In this document: positions 7,564 to 18,246 of the stretch, one piece after another
Numbering within the stretch: position 1 is the first letter of the stretch
Layout: every line of letters begins with the position of its first letter
NCBI GenBank assembly: GCA_944385485.1
Contig: CALWXL010000001.1
Coordinates: forward strand, 57,072-121,071
Reading direction: 5' to 3'
Source: an uncultured Oscillospiraceae bacterium
GTDB lineage: Bacteria; Bacillota; Clostridia; Oscillospirales; Oscillospiraceae
Length of the DNA: 64,000 bases
The notes under the pieces: model-generated
What the model saw: the letters and a program-made list of their open reading frames with translations, nothing else
The model's database searches: none
Told to the model about the DNA's origin: nothing
Translations under genes and position numbers: made by a program

Positions 7564-8889
7564 TTACGCCTCCTTTTTGCGCAGACGGGCTACAAAAAAC
7601 CCATCGGTATGATGCATATGCGGCCAGAAGGTCATCATGCCTTCCTGACGCCCAAATTCAGGCAACTCGAAGGTCTCCAGTTGAAATTCTGGATGCTTCT
7701 TCAAAAACCACTCCACGACTTCCTGGTTTTCTCTGGCCCGCAGCGTGCATGTGGCGTAGATCATCACACCGCCGGGACGTACATAGGCCCCACAGTTATC
7801 CACAATCTCCCGCTGCACCTTGGGCAGTCCATCCAGGGGTTTGGGGTCCTTGTATCGGATGTCTGGCTTTTTGCGGATGATGCCAAGTCCTGAACAGGGC
7901 ACATCCACCAATACCGTGTCAAAGCCCTCCACCCAGTCCTCCCGACGAACTGCCGCACTTTGCAGCTGGGCCTCCAGAATGGACAGGCCCAGACGATTGG
8001 CTCCAGCCTCCAGCAGTTTGATCTTGTGGGGGTGGATGTCGCAGGAGATGATCTCTCCCCGATTTTCCATGTCCACCCCCGCAGCAAAGGACTTTCCGCC
8101 GGGAGCAGCACAGCAGTCCAGAACCCGCTGACCGGGCTGCACCTGGGCGGCCGTGACAGCCAGCCGGGCGGCCACATCCTGAATATAGAAATATCCCTTC
8201 CGGTAGCTGCTCAGCCGTTCCAGGTCTCCCGTCCCAGCCAGCAGCAGACAGCCGGGCAGCCAGGGATGGGGTGTCACCTCCACCCCGTCCCGCTCCAGCT
8301 CTGCCACAGCCTGCTCCACAGAACACAGGCAGGTGTTCACTTGGGCGGTGGTGGGAGGCTGGCAATTATCGGCCTCCAGCCACGCCTTCACCCCGTCCAT
8401 ACCCAGTACCTGGGCAAATTCCTCCACCAGCCACCGGGGGTGACTGGTCCGGATGGACAGGGTCTCTACTTCATCCTCTCCCTGTGGAAGTGACAGGGGC
8501 ATATCTCGCACGATGCCACGCAGCACCCCGTTGACCATTCCGGCCGCACGAGGGTTTCTGCAGTGCTTCTTGGTCAGCTGTACCCCTTCATTGACCGCTG
8601 CACTGGCAGGGATCTTATCCATATACAAAATTTGATACAGGGAAAGGCGTAAAATGGAAAGCACCTTGGGCTCCAGCTTTTTCAGTCCTCCGGAACACCG
8701 GCGGGCCAGATACCAGTCCAGCGTCATTCTGGTCTGCAACACACCAAAACACAGCCGTGTGGCCAGAGCGGCATCCCGGCGGTCCAGGCCGCTTTCCTTT
8801 AGAACCCGCTTCAAATGTCCCTCCGACCATGCCCCTTGCCGATCACAGGCAGTCAGGGTCAGCATGGCCGCTTCTCTGGCAGAACCCAT
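7564..8889 (-). CDS. rsmB: 16S rRNA cytosine-967 C5-methyltransferase
   Basis: RsmB methylates C967 of 16S rRNA. It has 441 residues: an N-terminal NusB-like RNA-binding domain (about 1-140) and a C-terminal Rossmann methyltransferase domain. The latter carries VLDCCAAPGGKSFA, DVPCSGLG (catalytic cysteine of the PCSG motif) and ATCTL. The ATG at 8889 was chosen because AGAGGAG lies 7 nt upstream; the longer ATG at 8916 is inside fmt and has no ribosome site. Confidence 0.94.
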   Translation of the reverse strand: MGSAREAAMLTLTACDRQGAWSEGHLKRVLKESGLDRRDAALATRLCFGVLQTRMTLDWYLARRCSGGLKKLEPKVLSILRLSLYQILYMDKIPASAAVNEGVQLTKKHCRNPRAAGMVNGVLRGIVRDMPLSLPQGEDEVETLSIRTSHPRWLVEEFAQVLGMDGVKAWLEADNCQPPTTAQVNTCLCSVEQAVAELERDGVEVTPHPWLPGCLLLAGTGDLERLSSYRKGYFYIQDVAARLAVTAAQVQPGQRVLDCCAAPGGKSFAAGVDMENRGEIISCDIHPHKIKLLEAGANRLGLSILEAQLQSAAVRREDWVEGFDTVLVDVPCSGLGIIRKKPDIRYKDPKPLDGLPKVQREIVDNCGAYVRPGGVMIYATCTLRARENQEVVEWFLKKHPEFQLETFELPEFGRQEGMMTFWPHMHHTDGFFVARLRKKEA

Positions 8890-8902
8890 GGGTTCACTCC
8901 TC

Positions 8903-9832
8903 TCAGATGTTTTCATTCTCCTTCAGGGGATGGCCCAGTAGGAACGCATGGGCCGCCATGGCCTTTTTCCCATCGGGCTGAAGCTCTACAATCTCCAAAA
9001 CGGTTCCCTGCCCGCAGGCCACCCAGAGCCCGTGCTTATCCGCCTTCAAGCAGGTACCCGGATCCTTTTGAGTGGTCTGATCCAACACAGCGGTGCGGAT
9101 GATCTTGCACCGCACCCCGTCTACCACAGCGGTGGCAGATGGCCAGGGGCGCAGGCCCCGCACCTGATTGTGCAGCTCCAGAGCGGTGTGGCTCCAATCC
9201 ATGGCAGACAGCTCCCGGGAGAGCATGGGTGCATAACAGGACAAGCTGTCATCCTGAGGCACTGGCACTGCCGTACCATTCTGCAGCTGCTCCACCACCT
9301 GGGGCAGCAGGTCCGCTCCCATCTGAGCCAGGCGATCGTGGAGCTGCTGGGCAGACTCGTTGAGGTCAATGGGGGTGGCGCAGCTGGCCAACATATCTCC
9401 GGTGTCCAAGCCTTCCGCCATATACATGATGGTGACACCCGTCTCCTTCTCCCCGTTGAGGATGGCCCAGTTGATGGGGGCCGCACCCCGGTACTTGGGC
9501 AGCAGCGAGGAGTGGACATTGATACAGCCCAGAGGGGGCAACTGCAAAATGTCCACCGGTAGAATCTTTCCGTAAGCTGCCACCACAATCAGCTCAGGGG
9601 CCAGCTCACGCAGCTGCTCCAGGGCACTTCCATCCCGCAAGGTAGCAGGTTGAAACACAGGGATTCCAAGCGACAAGGCATATTCCTTCACAGGCGGCGG
9701 CAACAGCTTCATGCCCCGATTTTTGGGTTTATCAGGCTGGGTAAACACCCCGCACACCTCATGGCCGCACTCCACCAGCTTGCGCAGCGAGGGAACGGCG
9801 AAGTCGGGGGTCCCCATAAAGACGATCCTCAT
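8903..9832 (-). CDS. fmt: Methionyl-tRNA formyltransferase
   Basis: Fmt formylates initiator Met-tRNA with 10-formyl-THF. The 309 residues begin MRIVFMGTPDFAVPSL, and the hydrolase-type core holds the folate and catalytic motif (NVHSSLLPKYRGAAPI; HDGDTG-like segment reads AEGLDTGDM). A smaller C-terminal domain binds the tRNA. It overlaps def by 4 nt (ATGA). Its partner for removing formyl groups, def, is directly upstream. Confidence 0.96.
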   Translation of the reverse strand: MRIVFMGTPDFAVPSLRKLVECGHEVCGVFTQPDKPKNRGMKLLPPPVKEYALSLGIPVFQPATLRDGSALEQLRELAPELIVVAAYGKILPVDILQLPPLGCINVHSSLLPKYRGAAPINWAILNGEKETGVTIMYMAEGLDTGDMLASCATPIDLNESAQQLHDRLAQMGADLLPQVVEQLQNGTAVPVPQDDSLSCYAPMLSRELSAMDWSHTALELHNQVRGLRPWPSATAVVDGVRCKIIRTAVLDQTTQKDPGTCLKADKHGLWVACGQGTVLEIVELQPDGKKAMAAHAFLLGHPLKENENI

Positions 9833-10317
9833 GCGTTCTCGTCCTCCATGGCCTCCAGCTCTTCCACGGTATAGAGGCGGTCGGTGTGCTCCACAAACAG
9901 GTGTCCATCCAGGTGTTCCAGCTCATGGCAGAAGCAGCGGGCCACAATGCCTTCCCCGCTCATTTCAAAGAACTCGCCGTTGCGGTCCTGAGCCCGCACC
10001 GTAGCAGTGGCAGGACGAGTGACCACGCCATACTTGCCAGGCACGGACAGACAGCCCTCCAGACCCGTCTGCTCGCCATCGGAGGCAATGATCTGGGGAT
10101 TGACCAACTCCACCATGTTCTCGTCTTCATCCATAACAACCGCTACACGGCGGAGAATACCGATCTGTGGGGCAGCCAGACCCACACCGTTGGCCTGCAC
10201 CAGGGTTTCTTTCATATCATCCAGCAACTCATGGAGCTTCTGGTCAAACTTCTCCACCGGGCGGCAAGTCTTTGCCAGCGCGGGGTCTCCTTGGGTCAAA
10301 ATCGTTCTCAATGACAT
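9829..10317 (-). CDS. def: Peptide deformylase
   Basis: A metalloenzyme that removes formyl from nascent peptides. It has 162 residues with the three signature motifs: GVGLAAPQIG near 45, EGCLSVPG near 93 (metal-ligand cysteine), and HELEHLDG near 137 (HExxH). It lies between priA and fmt, with a GAGGAC-type site before the ATG. Confidence 0.96.
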   Translation of the reverse strand: MSLRTILTQGDPALAKTCRPVEKFDQKLHELLDDMKETLVQANGVGLAAPQIGILRRVAVVMDEDENMVELVNPQIIASDGEQTGLEGCLSVPGKYGVVTRPATATVRAQDRNGEFFEMSGEGIVARCFCHELEHLDGHLFVEHTDRLYTVEELEAMEDENA

Positions 10318-10340
10318 ATCTCATGTCCTCCTTTATCTGG

Positions 10341-12815
10341 TTAGTCCTGGGGGTTGAGATCCCCATAGACGGAAACGCCTCGGTTTGCTTTATCGGTCTG
10401 GGCCTGGCGCACCATGTGGGCCACCAGTTCCCGCATCGCCTTGGTGTTTTGGGTTTGCAGCGTCAGGTGATAGCGGTATCGGTTGTTCACCTTGACTACC
10501 CCATCCGGAGCGGGGCCCAATAGGCGACATGCCGTTGCGCCATAGCTTCCCCGGGATAGGATTTGGTCCAGAGCCTGGCGCAGGCGGGCACACACCCGCA
10601 GCACCTCCTCTTCCACCTCTCCGGTGATGTGGAGCACAAAGAAGTCTCCAAAGGGCGGATAGTCCCGCAGCTGACGCATTCGGATTTCCTGGGCATAAAA
10701 GCCATCATAGTCCTGACGGGCAGCACACTCGATGACCTCGTTGCCGGGCGTAAAGGTCTGGATGATCGCTCGCCCCGCCTTGCCGCCACGGCCTGCCCGG
10801 CCCACCACCTGGGTGAGCAGAGAAAAAGTACGCTCTCCGCCTCGATAGTCCTCCACATACAGCGTCTGATCGGCAGCCACAGCCCCCACCAGAGTCACAT
10901 TTTCAAAATCCAAGCCTTTGGCCACCATCTGGGTGCCCACCAACACGGGAATCTTCTCGGTTCGGAATCGGGCCAACAGTTTGGCATGGCCCTGAACCCC
11001 CGACACCGTGTCCGTATCCATCCGCAACACCGGCATATCGGGGAATAGGCGGTGCAGTTCCTCCTCCACCTTTTGGGTTCCAACTCCCTGGAAACTGAAC
11101 ATTCCGCCGCATTGCGGGCAGGTAGGCGGCAGAGGCTGGGAATAGCCGCAGTAGTGGCACATCAGGCGTCCGTTGGCCTTATGATAGGTCAGGTGTACAG
11201 AACACCTGGGACAAGTGGGGGATGCTCCGCACTCTCCGCATACCACCATGTTGCTGCTTCCCCGGCGGTTGACAAAGAGAATCGCCTGCTCTCCCCGGTC
11301 CACAGTCTCACGCAGCGCCTGTTCCAGGGGGGCACTGATGATGACGCTGTGCCCCTCTCTCAGTTCCTGACGCATATCCACCACAGTCACCTGCGGCAGC
11401 TCCCGCTCATTGAATCGGTGGTTAATCTGAAAGAAATGGTACGGTCCTTCTAAAGCGTGATACATAGTTTCCACCGATGGAGTGGCAGAGCCCAGCAGCA
11501 ACAAGGCCCCTTCCTTTCCGCACCGGAACTTAGCCACATCTCGGGCATGGTAGCGAGGGTTTTGTTCGGACTGGTAGGTGGGTTCCTGCTCCTCATCCAG
11601 AACAATGAGCCCCAGATGTCTCACGGGGGCAAACACCGCCGACCGGGTGCCCACTACCACCATAGCCTTTCCAGTGCGTACCCGTTTCCACTCATCATAC
11701 CGCTCTCCGGCGGACAATGCACTGTGGAGGCTAGCCACCTGCTGGCCAAACTGTCGGGTAAACAGTTCCATAAGCTGAGGGGTCAGAGAGATTTCCGGGA
11801 CCAGAACCATGGCCCCTCGCCCTTGCTCCAGGCATCGATGAATGAGACGAATGTATACCTGGGTTTTTCCGCTTCCGGTCACACCATACAGCAGAGCAGC
11901 CGCTGGTTTTGCCTCTTCGATCAGTGTCCAGAGCCCTTCCATGGCCCGCTGCTGCTGCTCATTGAGGGTGATGGGCACCGCTGGCTCCTGAGGATCCTCC
12001 ACCAGAACAGGCCGGCGGTACACTTCCTGCTTGCGCAAAGTGAGAATTCCCTGCTTTTCCAGGGAGCGCAGGGTAGACAGAGAGGCTCCGGTGAAATAGC
12101 ACAGCTCCTTGGCAGACACCTCTCCCATTTCGCAGAGCACCTTTACAGCCTCATATTGCAGGGGTGCCCGTCGTCTTCGTCCGGACACCTGGGCTAAAGC
12201 CTCCTCCGGTGGAATGGACAGGGAGGCTCGCTGCTCCAGCTTATCCTTTACGCCAGGGATGCCGTCTGCACAGCGCACAATGCCGCCCGCCTGGGACAAT
12301 TGACGCAGGGCTGGCCAGGGGTCTCTCCCGTCAAACCCTGCTTGAATTTCTCCCAACTCCGCGCTGCCCCCATGGGCACAGAGAATATCTGCCAGGTGAA
12401 TGGCCGCCTTCTGCTCTCCCGCCAGCTGGTAGAGTTGTTCTCGATCCACACCGGGAGCTACCTTCCAGCTCTCCTTCAGTGAATACCAAAGTCCGGCAGG
12501 GAGCATGACACGAATGGCCTCATAGACGGTACAGAAATAGCGTTCCCGCATCCATAGCGCCAGCTGAATGTTCTCCTGGGTGAGAATTGGCTCCTGATCC
12601 AGTACGGACTGGATGGGCTTTAGTCCCGTCGTGTCCACTGTCTCGCCCAGTGCCAGCACAATGCCGTCACTGAGACGATTGCCCCGACCGAAGGGAACTG
12701 CCACTCGCATGCCTGGCTGGACTCGCTGCTCCATGTGGCTGGGAATGGAATAATCAAAGGGTCTGTCAATGGCATAGACGGCGGCCGCCACCGCTATTTT
12801 CGCACTTTTGGGCAC
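10341..12815 (-). CDS. priA: Primosomal replication-restart helicase PriA
   Basis: PriA recognises stalled forks and reloads the replisome. It has 824 residues: an N-terminal 3'-end binding domain, a helicase core with Walker A GVTGSGKTQVY and Walker B LIVLDEEQ, and a two-zinc insertion made of paired CxxC motifs (CGECG, CPRC, CHYCG, CPQCGG). Motifs V-VI follow (GTQMVAKGLDF; QVVGRAGRG). The Walker B motif ends in Gln where DEEH is usual. The start is a GTG at 12815, 7 nt after GGAGGAGG. Confidence 0.95.
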   Translation of the reverse strand: MPKSAKIAVAAAVYAIDRPFDYSIPSHMEQRVQPGMRVAVPFGRGNRLSDGIVLALGETVDTTGLKPIQSVLDQEPILTQENIQLALWMRERYFCTVYEAIRVMLPAGLWYSLKESWKVAPGVDREQLYQLAGEQKAAIHLADILCAHGGSAELGEIQAGFDGRDPWPALRQLSQAGGIVRCADGIPGVKDKLEQRASLSIPPEEALAQVSGRRRRAPLQYEAVKVLCEMGEVSAKELCYFTGASLSTLRSLEKQGILTLRKQEVYRRPVLVEDPQEPAVPITLNEQQQRAMEGLWTLIEEAKPAAALLYGVTGSGKTQVYIRLIHRCLEQGRGAMVLVPEISLTPQLMELFTRQFGQQVASLHSALSAGERYDEWKRVRTGKAMVVVGTRSAVFAPVRHLGLIVLDEEQEPTYQSEQNPRYHARDVAKFRCGKEGALLLLGSATPSVETMYHALEGPYHFFQINHRFNERELPQVTVVDMRQELREGHSVIISAPLEQALRETVDRGEQAILFVNRRGSSNMVVCGECGASPTCPRCSVHLTYHKANGRLMCHYCGYSQPLPPTCPQCGGMFSFQGVGTQKVEEELHRLFPDMPVLRMDTDTVSGVQGHAKLLARFRTEKIPVLVGTQMVAKGLDFENVTLVGAVAADQTLYVEDYRGGERTFSLLTQVVGRAGRGGKAGRAIIQTFTPGNEVIECAARQDYDGFYAQEIRMRQLRDYPPFGDFFVLHITGEVEEEVLRVCARLRQALDQILSRGSYGATACRLLGPAPDGVVKVNNRYRYHLTLQTQNTKAMRELVAHMVRQAQTDKANRGVSVYGDLNPQD

Positions 12816-12844
12816 ACCGCCACCTCCTCCTTTTGACCACGAAA

Positions 12845-12901
12845 GGGCAAGCAGCGTACACTGCTTGCCCTGTATCTACGGAAAGGGAGCCTCCCTTTCC
12901 C
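12845..12901 (-). terminator. Two adjacent stem-loops between rpoZ and priA
   Basis: Two inverted repeats lie in the 95-nt gap: GGAAAGGGAG / CTCCCTTTCC and GGGCAAGCAG / CTGCTTGCCC. The second is followed by only a short T run (CCCTTTCG). They look like a weak terminator or an mRNA-stabilising intercistronic structure, not a strong stop. Confidence 0.45.
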
Positions 12902-12910
12902 GCAGAACTG

Positions 12911-13123
12911 TTACTCCTCGACGGTCTCTTCAGGCTCCTCCACCTTCAGCTCACCGCTAGCCACTTCACGCACGGCCAGAGTCACAGCCTTCTCAGTCAG
13001 GGGAATCCCGGTCTTTTCCGACTCACTGGAAATCTCCCGGGCACGGTGTGCCACCACATTCACCAGCATGTAACGGCTGGGCACATTCTCCAGCAGGTCC
13101 TTCATAGGGGGATAGAGCAACAT
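12911..13123 (-). CDS. rpoZ: DNA-directed RNA polymerase omega subunit
   Basis: A 70-residue protein of normal length. The family core PSRYMLVNVVAHRAREI sits at about residues 15-31, followed by the KAVTLAVREVASG helix. Omega helps fold and assemble the beta' subunit. Its place between gmk and priA is the standard Firmicutes order. The C-terminal tail is acidic (EEPEETVEE). Confidence 0.93.
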   Translation of the reverse strand: MLLYPPMKDLLENVPSRYMLVNVVAHRAREISSESEKTGIPLTEKAVTLAVREVASGELKVEEPEETVEE

Positions 13124-13151
13124 AATCTTTCAATCCTTTCCGTTTCTTCCT

Positions 13152-13772
13152 TTAGTCTTGGGTGCCAATGATGCTATCGGCCAAATGGATCCGCTTTTTC
13201 ACGCGACAACGTTCCGCCTCCAAAATGGCCAGAATCTCCTGGGCGGCGGACATCACGTTGTCGTTGACCACCAAGTAGTCATACTTGACGCTCTCCCGGC
13301 ACTCCGCCCGGGATTTCTCCAGCCGCTGGGCAATCACGTCCACGCTATCCGTATTTCGGTTGCGCAGCCGACGGGAGAGTTCCTCCAGGGAAGGGGGAAT
13401 GATAAAGATGAGAACCGCCTCCGGGCACTTCTCCCGTACTTTGGCCGCGCCCTGCACCTCGATGTCCAACAGGACGTCGGTGCCCTGCTGTAAGTAGTCC
13501 TCAATCACCTTCAAGGATGTCCCATAGTAGTTGCCTACATACTCGGCATACTCCAGCAATTCTCCGTCGCGGATCATCCGCTCAAACTCTTCTCGGGTGA
13601 CAAAGTTATAGTTGACCCCGTCTTCCTCTCCTACCCGAGGCGCTCGGGTGGTAAAGGACACAGAGAAGTGGATGTCACGCCGACTGCTGAGCAACTCCGC
13701 AATCACCGTGCTTTTCCCCACTCCAGAGGGGCCGGAGAGTACAATCAGTTCTCCTCTTCGCTTCTTTATCAT
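13152..13772 (-). CDS. gmk: Guanylate kinase
   Basis: Gmk phosphorylates GMP to GDP. The 206-residue form starts [17 protein letters not shown] and carries the P-loop GPSGVGKST. The GMP-binding segments [19 protein letters not shown] and GNYYGT follow, then the [10 protein letters not shown] stretch. The ATG at 13772 overlaps the remA stop as ATGA. The ORF extends further upstream only by running into remA. Confidence 0.96.
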   Translation of the reverse strand: MIKKRRGELIVLSGPSGVGKSTVIAELLSSRRDIHFSVSFTTRAPRVGEEDGVNYNFVTREEFERMIRDGELLEYAEYVGNYYGTSLKVIEDYLQQGTDVLLDIEVQGAAKVREKCPEAVLIFIIPPSLEELSRRLRNRNTDSVDVIAQRLEKSRAECRESVKYDYLVVNDNVMSAAQEILAILEAERCRVKKRIHLADSIIGTQD

Positions 13773-14041
13773 ACCTCTTCCTCTCCCATCTGCTCGTCTT
13801 CCTGTGGCTGTGCGGTTCCTCGTTGTTGGATTACCTCCGGCAACAGAGAGGACCACACCACATGGCCACTGTCCATAATCAGCACTGACTTGGTCTTCCG
13901 TCCAAAGCTGGCATCGATCAGCATGCCTCGCTCCCGTGCCTCCTGCCCCAGCCGTTTAATGGGGGCTGATTCGGGGCTGACCACAGCGATAATTCTGCGG
14001 GCTGACACCACATTGCCAAATCCAATGTTGATGAGTTCCAT
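13769..14041 (-). CDS. remA: RemA-like DNA-binding regulatory protein (DUF370)
   Basis: A 90-residue DUF370 protein ([23 protein letters not shown] at the start, then [18 protein letters not shown]). In Bacillus RemA is a ring-forming DNA-binding activator of matrix and osmoprotection genes. The first 75 residues fit the family. The C-terminal 15 residues form an acidic, Gln-rich tail. yicC-remA-gmk-rpoZ is a conserved cluster. Confidence 0.92.
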   Translation of the reverse strand: MELINIGFGNVVSARRIIAVVSPESAPIKRLGQEARERGMLIDASFGRKTKSVLIMDSGHVVWSSLLPEVIQQRGTAQPQEDEQMGEEEV

Positions 14042-14059
14042 CTTCTCACCTCGCCCACA

Positions 14060-14947
14060 TCATTCCAAATTCTGTACCTGCTCTCGAATCTTCTCGATCT
14101 CCGCTTTGATGTCCACCACCACGCGGGCAATCTCGATATCGTTGCACTTGGAACCAATGGTATTGGCCTCACGGTTAAATTCCTGGATGAGAAAATCCAG
14201 CTTGCGGCCCACAGCGCCGCCCTGCTCCAGCATCTCCCGAAGCTGTACCATATGGCTGCGCAGGCGCACCGTCTCTTCATCCACCGCTACCTTATCAGCA
14301 AAAATGGCAGCTTCGGTGAGAATCCGGCTCTCCTCAATCTGGGTGTTTTGGAGGATCTCCGCCATCTTGGCCTCCAAGCGAGCCCGGTACTCCGCCACGG
14401 TCTGAGGAGAACGCTCCTCCACCTTGGCAACCAGGCGCTCTATGGTATTCACGCGTCCCAGAATATCCTGAGCCAGACGCTGTCCCTCCCGAACACGCAT
14501 GGAATCAAAGTCGGCCAACGCCGCATCCAAAGCACCCAGCAGTCCCGCCTTCACCTGATCCTGGTCCTGCTCCTTTTTCTCCACGGTGAGGATATCGGGG
14601 AAACGAGCCAGGTCCGTGGCGTAATAGCTGCCCTTCACCCACTGGCCTTTTCCCAAGTCATAAAGCTTGGCCAGAGCCAGAATGTAGGATTTCGCCAGGC
14701 CCTCATTGACCGTGACGGTGGAGTCATCCTCCGCCTGGGAGGTCTGGGTAACGAACACATCCACCTTACCCCGGGAAATGGAGGCCTGTACCAGTGCCTT
14801 CATGGCATCCTCTGCAAAAATATAGGCACGAGGCATCTTAATGCCACAGTCCAGATATCGATTGTTTACCGACCGCACTTCGATGGTAAAGGTGCCGCCC
14901 TCATAGCTGCACTCTCCTCTGCCATACCCGGTCATGCTTTTCACCAT
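14060..14947 (-). CDS. yicC: YicC-family endoribonuclease
   Basis: A 295-residue YicC/YloC protein beginning MVKSMTGYGRGE, the family signature. The conserved C-terminal DUF1732 part holds QLREMLEQGGAVGRKLDFL and EFNREANTIGSK. YicC is an RNase linked to RNA turnover. It precedes remA by 18 nt in the conserved order. Confidence 0.94.
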   Translation of the reverse strand: MVKSMTGYGRGECSYEGGTFTIEVRSVNNRYLDCGIKMPRAYIFAEDAMKALVQASISRGKVDVFVTQTSQAEDDSTVTVNEGLAKSYILALAKLYDLGKGQWVKGSYYATDLARFPDILTVEKKEQDQDQVKAGLLGALDAALADFDSMRVREGQRLAQDILGRVNTIERLVAKVEERSPQTVAEYRARLEAKMAEILQNTQIEESRILTEAAIFADKVAVDEETVRLRSHMVQLREMLEQGGAVGRKLDFLIQEFNREANTIGSKCNDIEIARVVVDIKAEIEKIREQVQNLE

Positions 14948-14953
14948 GGTCTA

Positions 14954-15484
14954 TCAGCCCTTTCTCCAGTTTGTCCCTTTTCTCATGCGAGAAAGGTAGG
15001 CTCCAATCAGCCTGCTAAATCCAAAATCATACAACAAGAATACCACATTCCCAGCCAAGTAGATCAGTGCCAGGGGAAAACGCTCCAGGGGAAGGCCATC
15101 CAAAGCCACTGCCTTGGTCACCCACACCACCACAGTACAAGACAGGTTAAAAAATACCAGCTTGCACACCACGCTCCACACATTTCGCTTCATTCCCTCG
15201 ACCACAGACTTCACCACAGGGTACAATCCAAACATAGCCGCATAGAGAAGCACACAAAATTTGTCCGGCACCAACAGCAACCCCAGCAGGGACACCGTAG
15301 CCCAACACAACAGCCCGGCGGTGGTGCCTCCGGCAATGACCACACCAGCACAAGGCAGTCCCGCCAGGGCCACCAATCCAATGGCTCCCGTGGGAGAAAT
15401 AGCCGAGCCATACAGCAAAATGAGAGACACCGCTCCCAACAGCGCCGGGTATGTGATATTGCGGGCAGATTTGCCTGGTTTCAT
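14954..15484 (-). CDS. Uncharacterised polytopic membrane protein
   Basis: About 176 residues with roughly five hydrophobic spans (near 10-30, 35-60, 62-85, 105-125 and 135-155) and a basic C-terminus (YLSRMRKGTNWRKG). I recognise no family. The ATG at 15484 follows a GGGGG stretch by about 9 nt; a GTG at 15502 in the same frame would overlap the J-domain gene. Spacing to its neighbours is only a few nt, so it is co-transcribed with the J-domain and DUF5685 genes upstream and yicC downstream. Confidence 0.75.
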   Translation of the reverse strand: MKPGKSARNITYPALLGAVSLILLYGSAISPTGAIGLVALAGLPCAGVVIAGGTTAGLLCWATVSLLGLLLVPDKFCVLLYAAMFGLYPVVKSVVEGMKRNVWSVVCKLVFFNLSCTVVVWVTKAVALDGLPLERFPLALIYLAGNVVFLLYDFGFSRLIGAYLSRMRKGTNWRKG

Positions 15485-15485
15485 A

Positions 15486-16977
<1,492 letters not shown>

Positions 16978-16980
16978 AAG

Positions 16981-18246
16981 TTATGCCCTATACAGAGAGA
17001 CCACAATTTTGTAGTCTCTTCCCACCACATCGATCTGATCTCGGGTCCCCACGCTATCCAGATACACATTGGCCGTTACGGTGTACTGTCCAGCCGCCTG
17101 ATTGATGTCCTTGAGGTCCGCCACCACCCGAATTTTATCAGGGGTAACCGCATCCAGCAATTCCTTGCTGCCTCGGACCTCCACCTCCAGCATCTGTGTC
17201 AGCGTCTTGGCTGCCCATCCATCCGGCGGAGAAATGCAGTCGATGTTGGTGACCTCCACTGTCTTGCTCTGCAGCGAGTCGTCCAAGTCAATGGTAGCTG
17301 TCACCTGGGTGACACCGCTGATGTTGGTCAGCTCATCGGTCAGGGCAATATCGAAGGTGATCTCATCTCCGTCGTGAACCGTCCCCAAATCAATGGTACC
17401 TAGGACAATGGAACCTTCCGACTGGATGGCCTCCACCGCTGTTTTGCTGCCTGCCACCGTCAGAGAGTCCAGACTCAAGGAGCATTTCACCTGGTCCAGG
17501 GAGACACCGCCACCCTCTTTCAGCTCCACCTTCAGAGGAATATCCGCTGTAGCCAAAATGGGGAAGGTAGTGTGTACGGTAGCCACCGAGCACTCCACAT
17601 CCAAATTCTCGATGACGTCGCCACTGGCGCCGATGAACCGATAGGGGAAGTCTCCACGCACCGTGTCAGAGAGGTTCTCGCCGGTGACAACCACCTCAGC
17701 GTAGGATACTTGGTTGACCAGTTCTGCCTGACCACTGATGGTAATCTTTCCAGGGGTAAAGACAAAGTCCTCCTGGTCTCCGGCCAGGTAACCCTCGGCG
17801 GTAGTCCCTTCAAATTTACCCCGCAACTCAATCTCACGCTGGCGGTACTCTGCCACCGTGAAGGAGACATTACCCGTGCCTTCGTTGATGACCTGCACTT
17901 GGCTGGAACTGATGTTGCTGGGCAGTTGAACGGTATACGCCAATGTATAATCTCCTGCCCGCTCGATGGTGGCCACATCCACCACCAATTCCACCGTTTT
18001 ATCGGTGAGCTGGGCCAGTACCGAGGGCTTGGCCTTCACCGTAATGCTGGCGGTGGGTGCATCTCCGGCAATCATCAGCCCGTTGCTCTCCAACTGTTCC
18101 TCCCCCGAGAATGTAACGGTGACATTCTTGATGGACTTGGGCTCCTGATTTCCATTTATAGAGGTCACATAGAACCACATGACCACTGCAATAACAATGG
18201 ATAATACCACATAGAGTGCCTTACTGTCGAGAATCTTCTTCCCCAT
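16981..18246 (-). CDS. cdaR: CdaA regulator with YbbR repeats
   Basis: CdaR regulates the membrane diadenylate cyclase CdaA. 421 residues: a short cytoplasmic N-terminus, one membrane span (ALYVVLSIVIAVVMWFYV, about 10-27), then about four extracytoplasmic YbbR repeats. The spacing of the segments resembling VELRGKFEG and IEVTNIDC fits tandem YbbR units. It overlaps cdaA by 26 nt, the usual coupling. Unlike many Firmicutes, glmM does not follow; DUF5685 does. Confidence 0.92.
   Translation of the reverse strand: MGKKILDSKALYVVLSIVIAVVMWFYVTSINGNQEPKSIKNVTVTFSGEEQLESNGLMIAGDAPTASITVKAKPSVLAQLTDKTVELVVDVATIERAGDYTLAYTVQLPSNISSSQVQVINEGTGNVSFTVAEYRQREIELRGKFEGTTAEGYLAGDQEDFVFTPGKITISGQAELVNQVSYAEVVVTGENLSDTVRGDFPYRFIGASGDVIENLDVECSVATVHTTFPILATADIPLKVELKEGGGVSLDQVKCSLSLDSLTVAGSKTAVEAIQSEGSIVLGTIDLGTVHDGDEITFDIALTDELTNISGVTQVTATIDLDDSLQSKTVEVTNIDCISPPDGWAAKTLTQMLEVEVRGSKELLDAVTPDKIRVVADLKDINQAAGQYTVTANVYLDSVGTRDQIDVVGRDYKIVVSLYRA

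Noticed and set aside
8603-8950. Alternative plus-strand ORFs across rsmB and fmt
   Set aside because: Several overlapping frames with proline/serine/arginine-rich translations, all opposite conserved genes.
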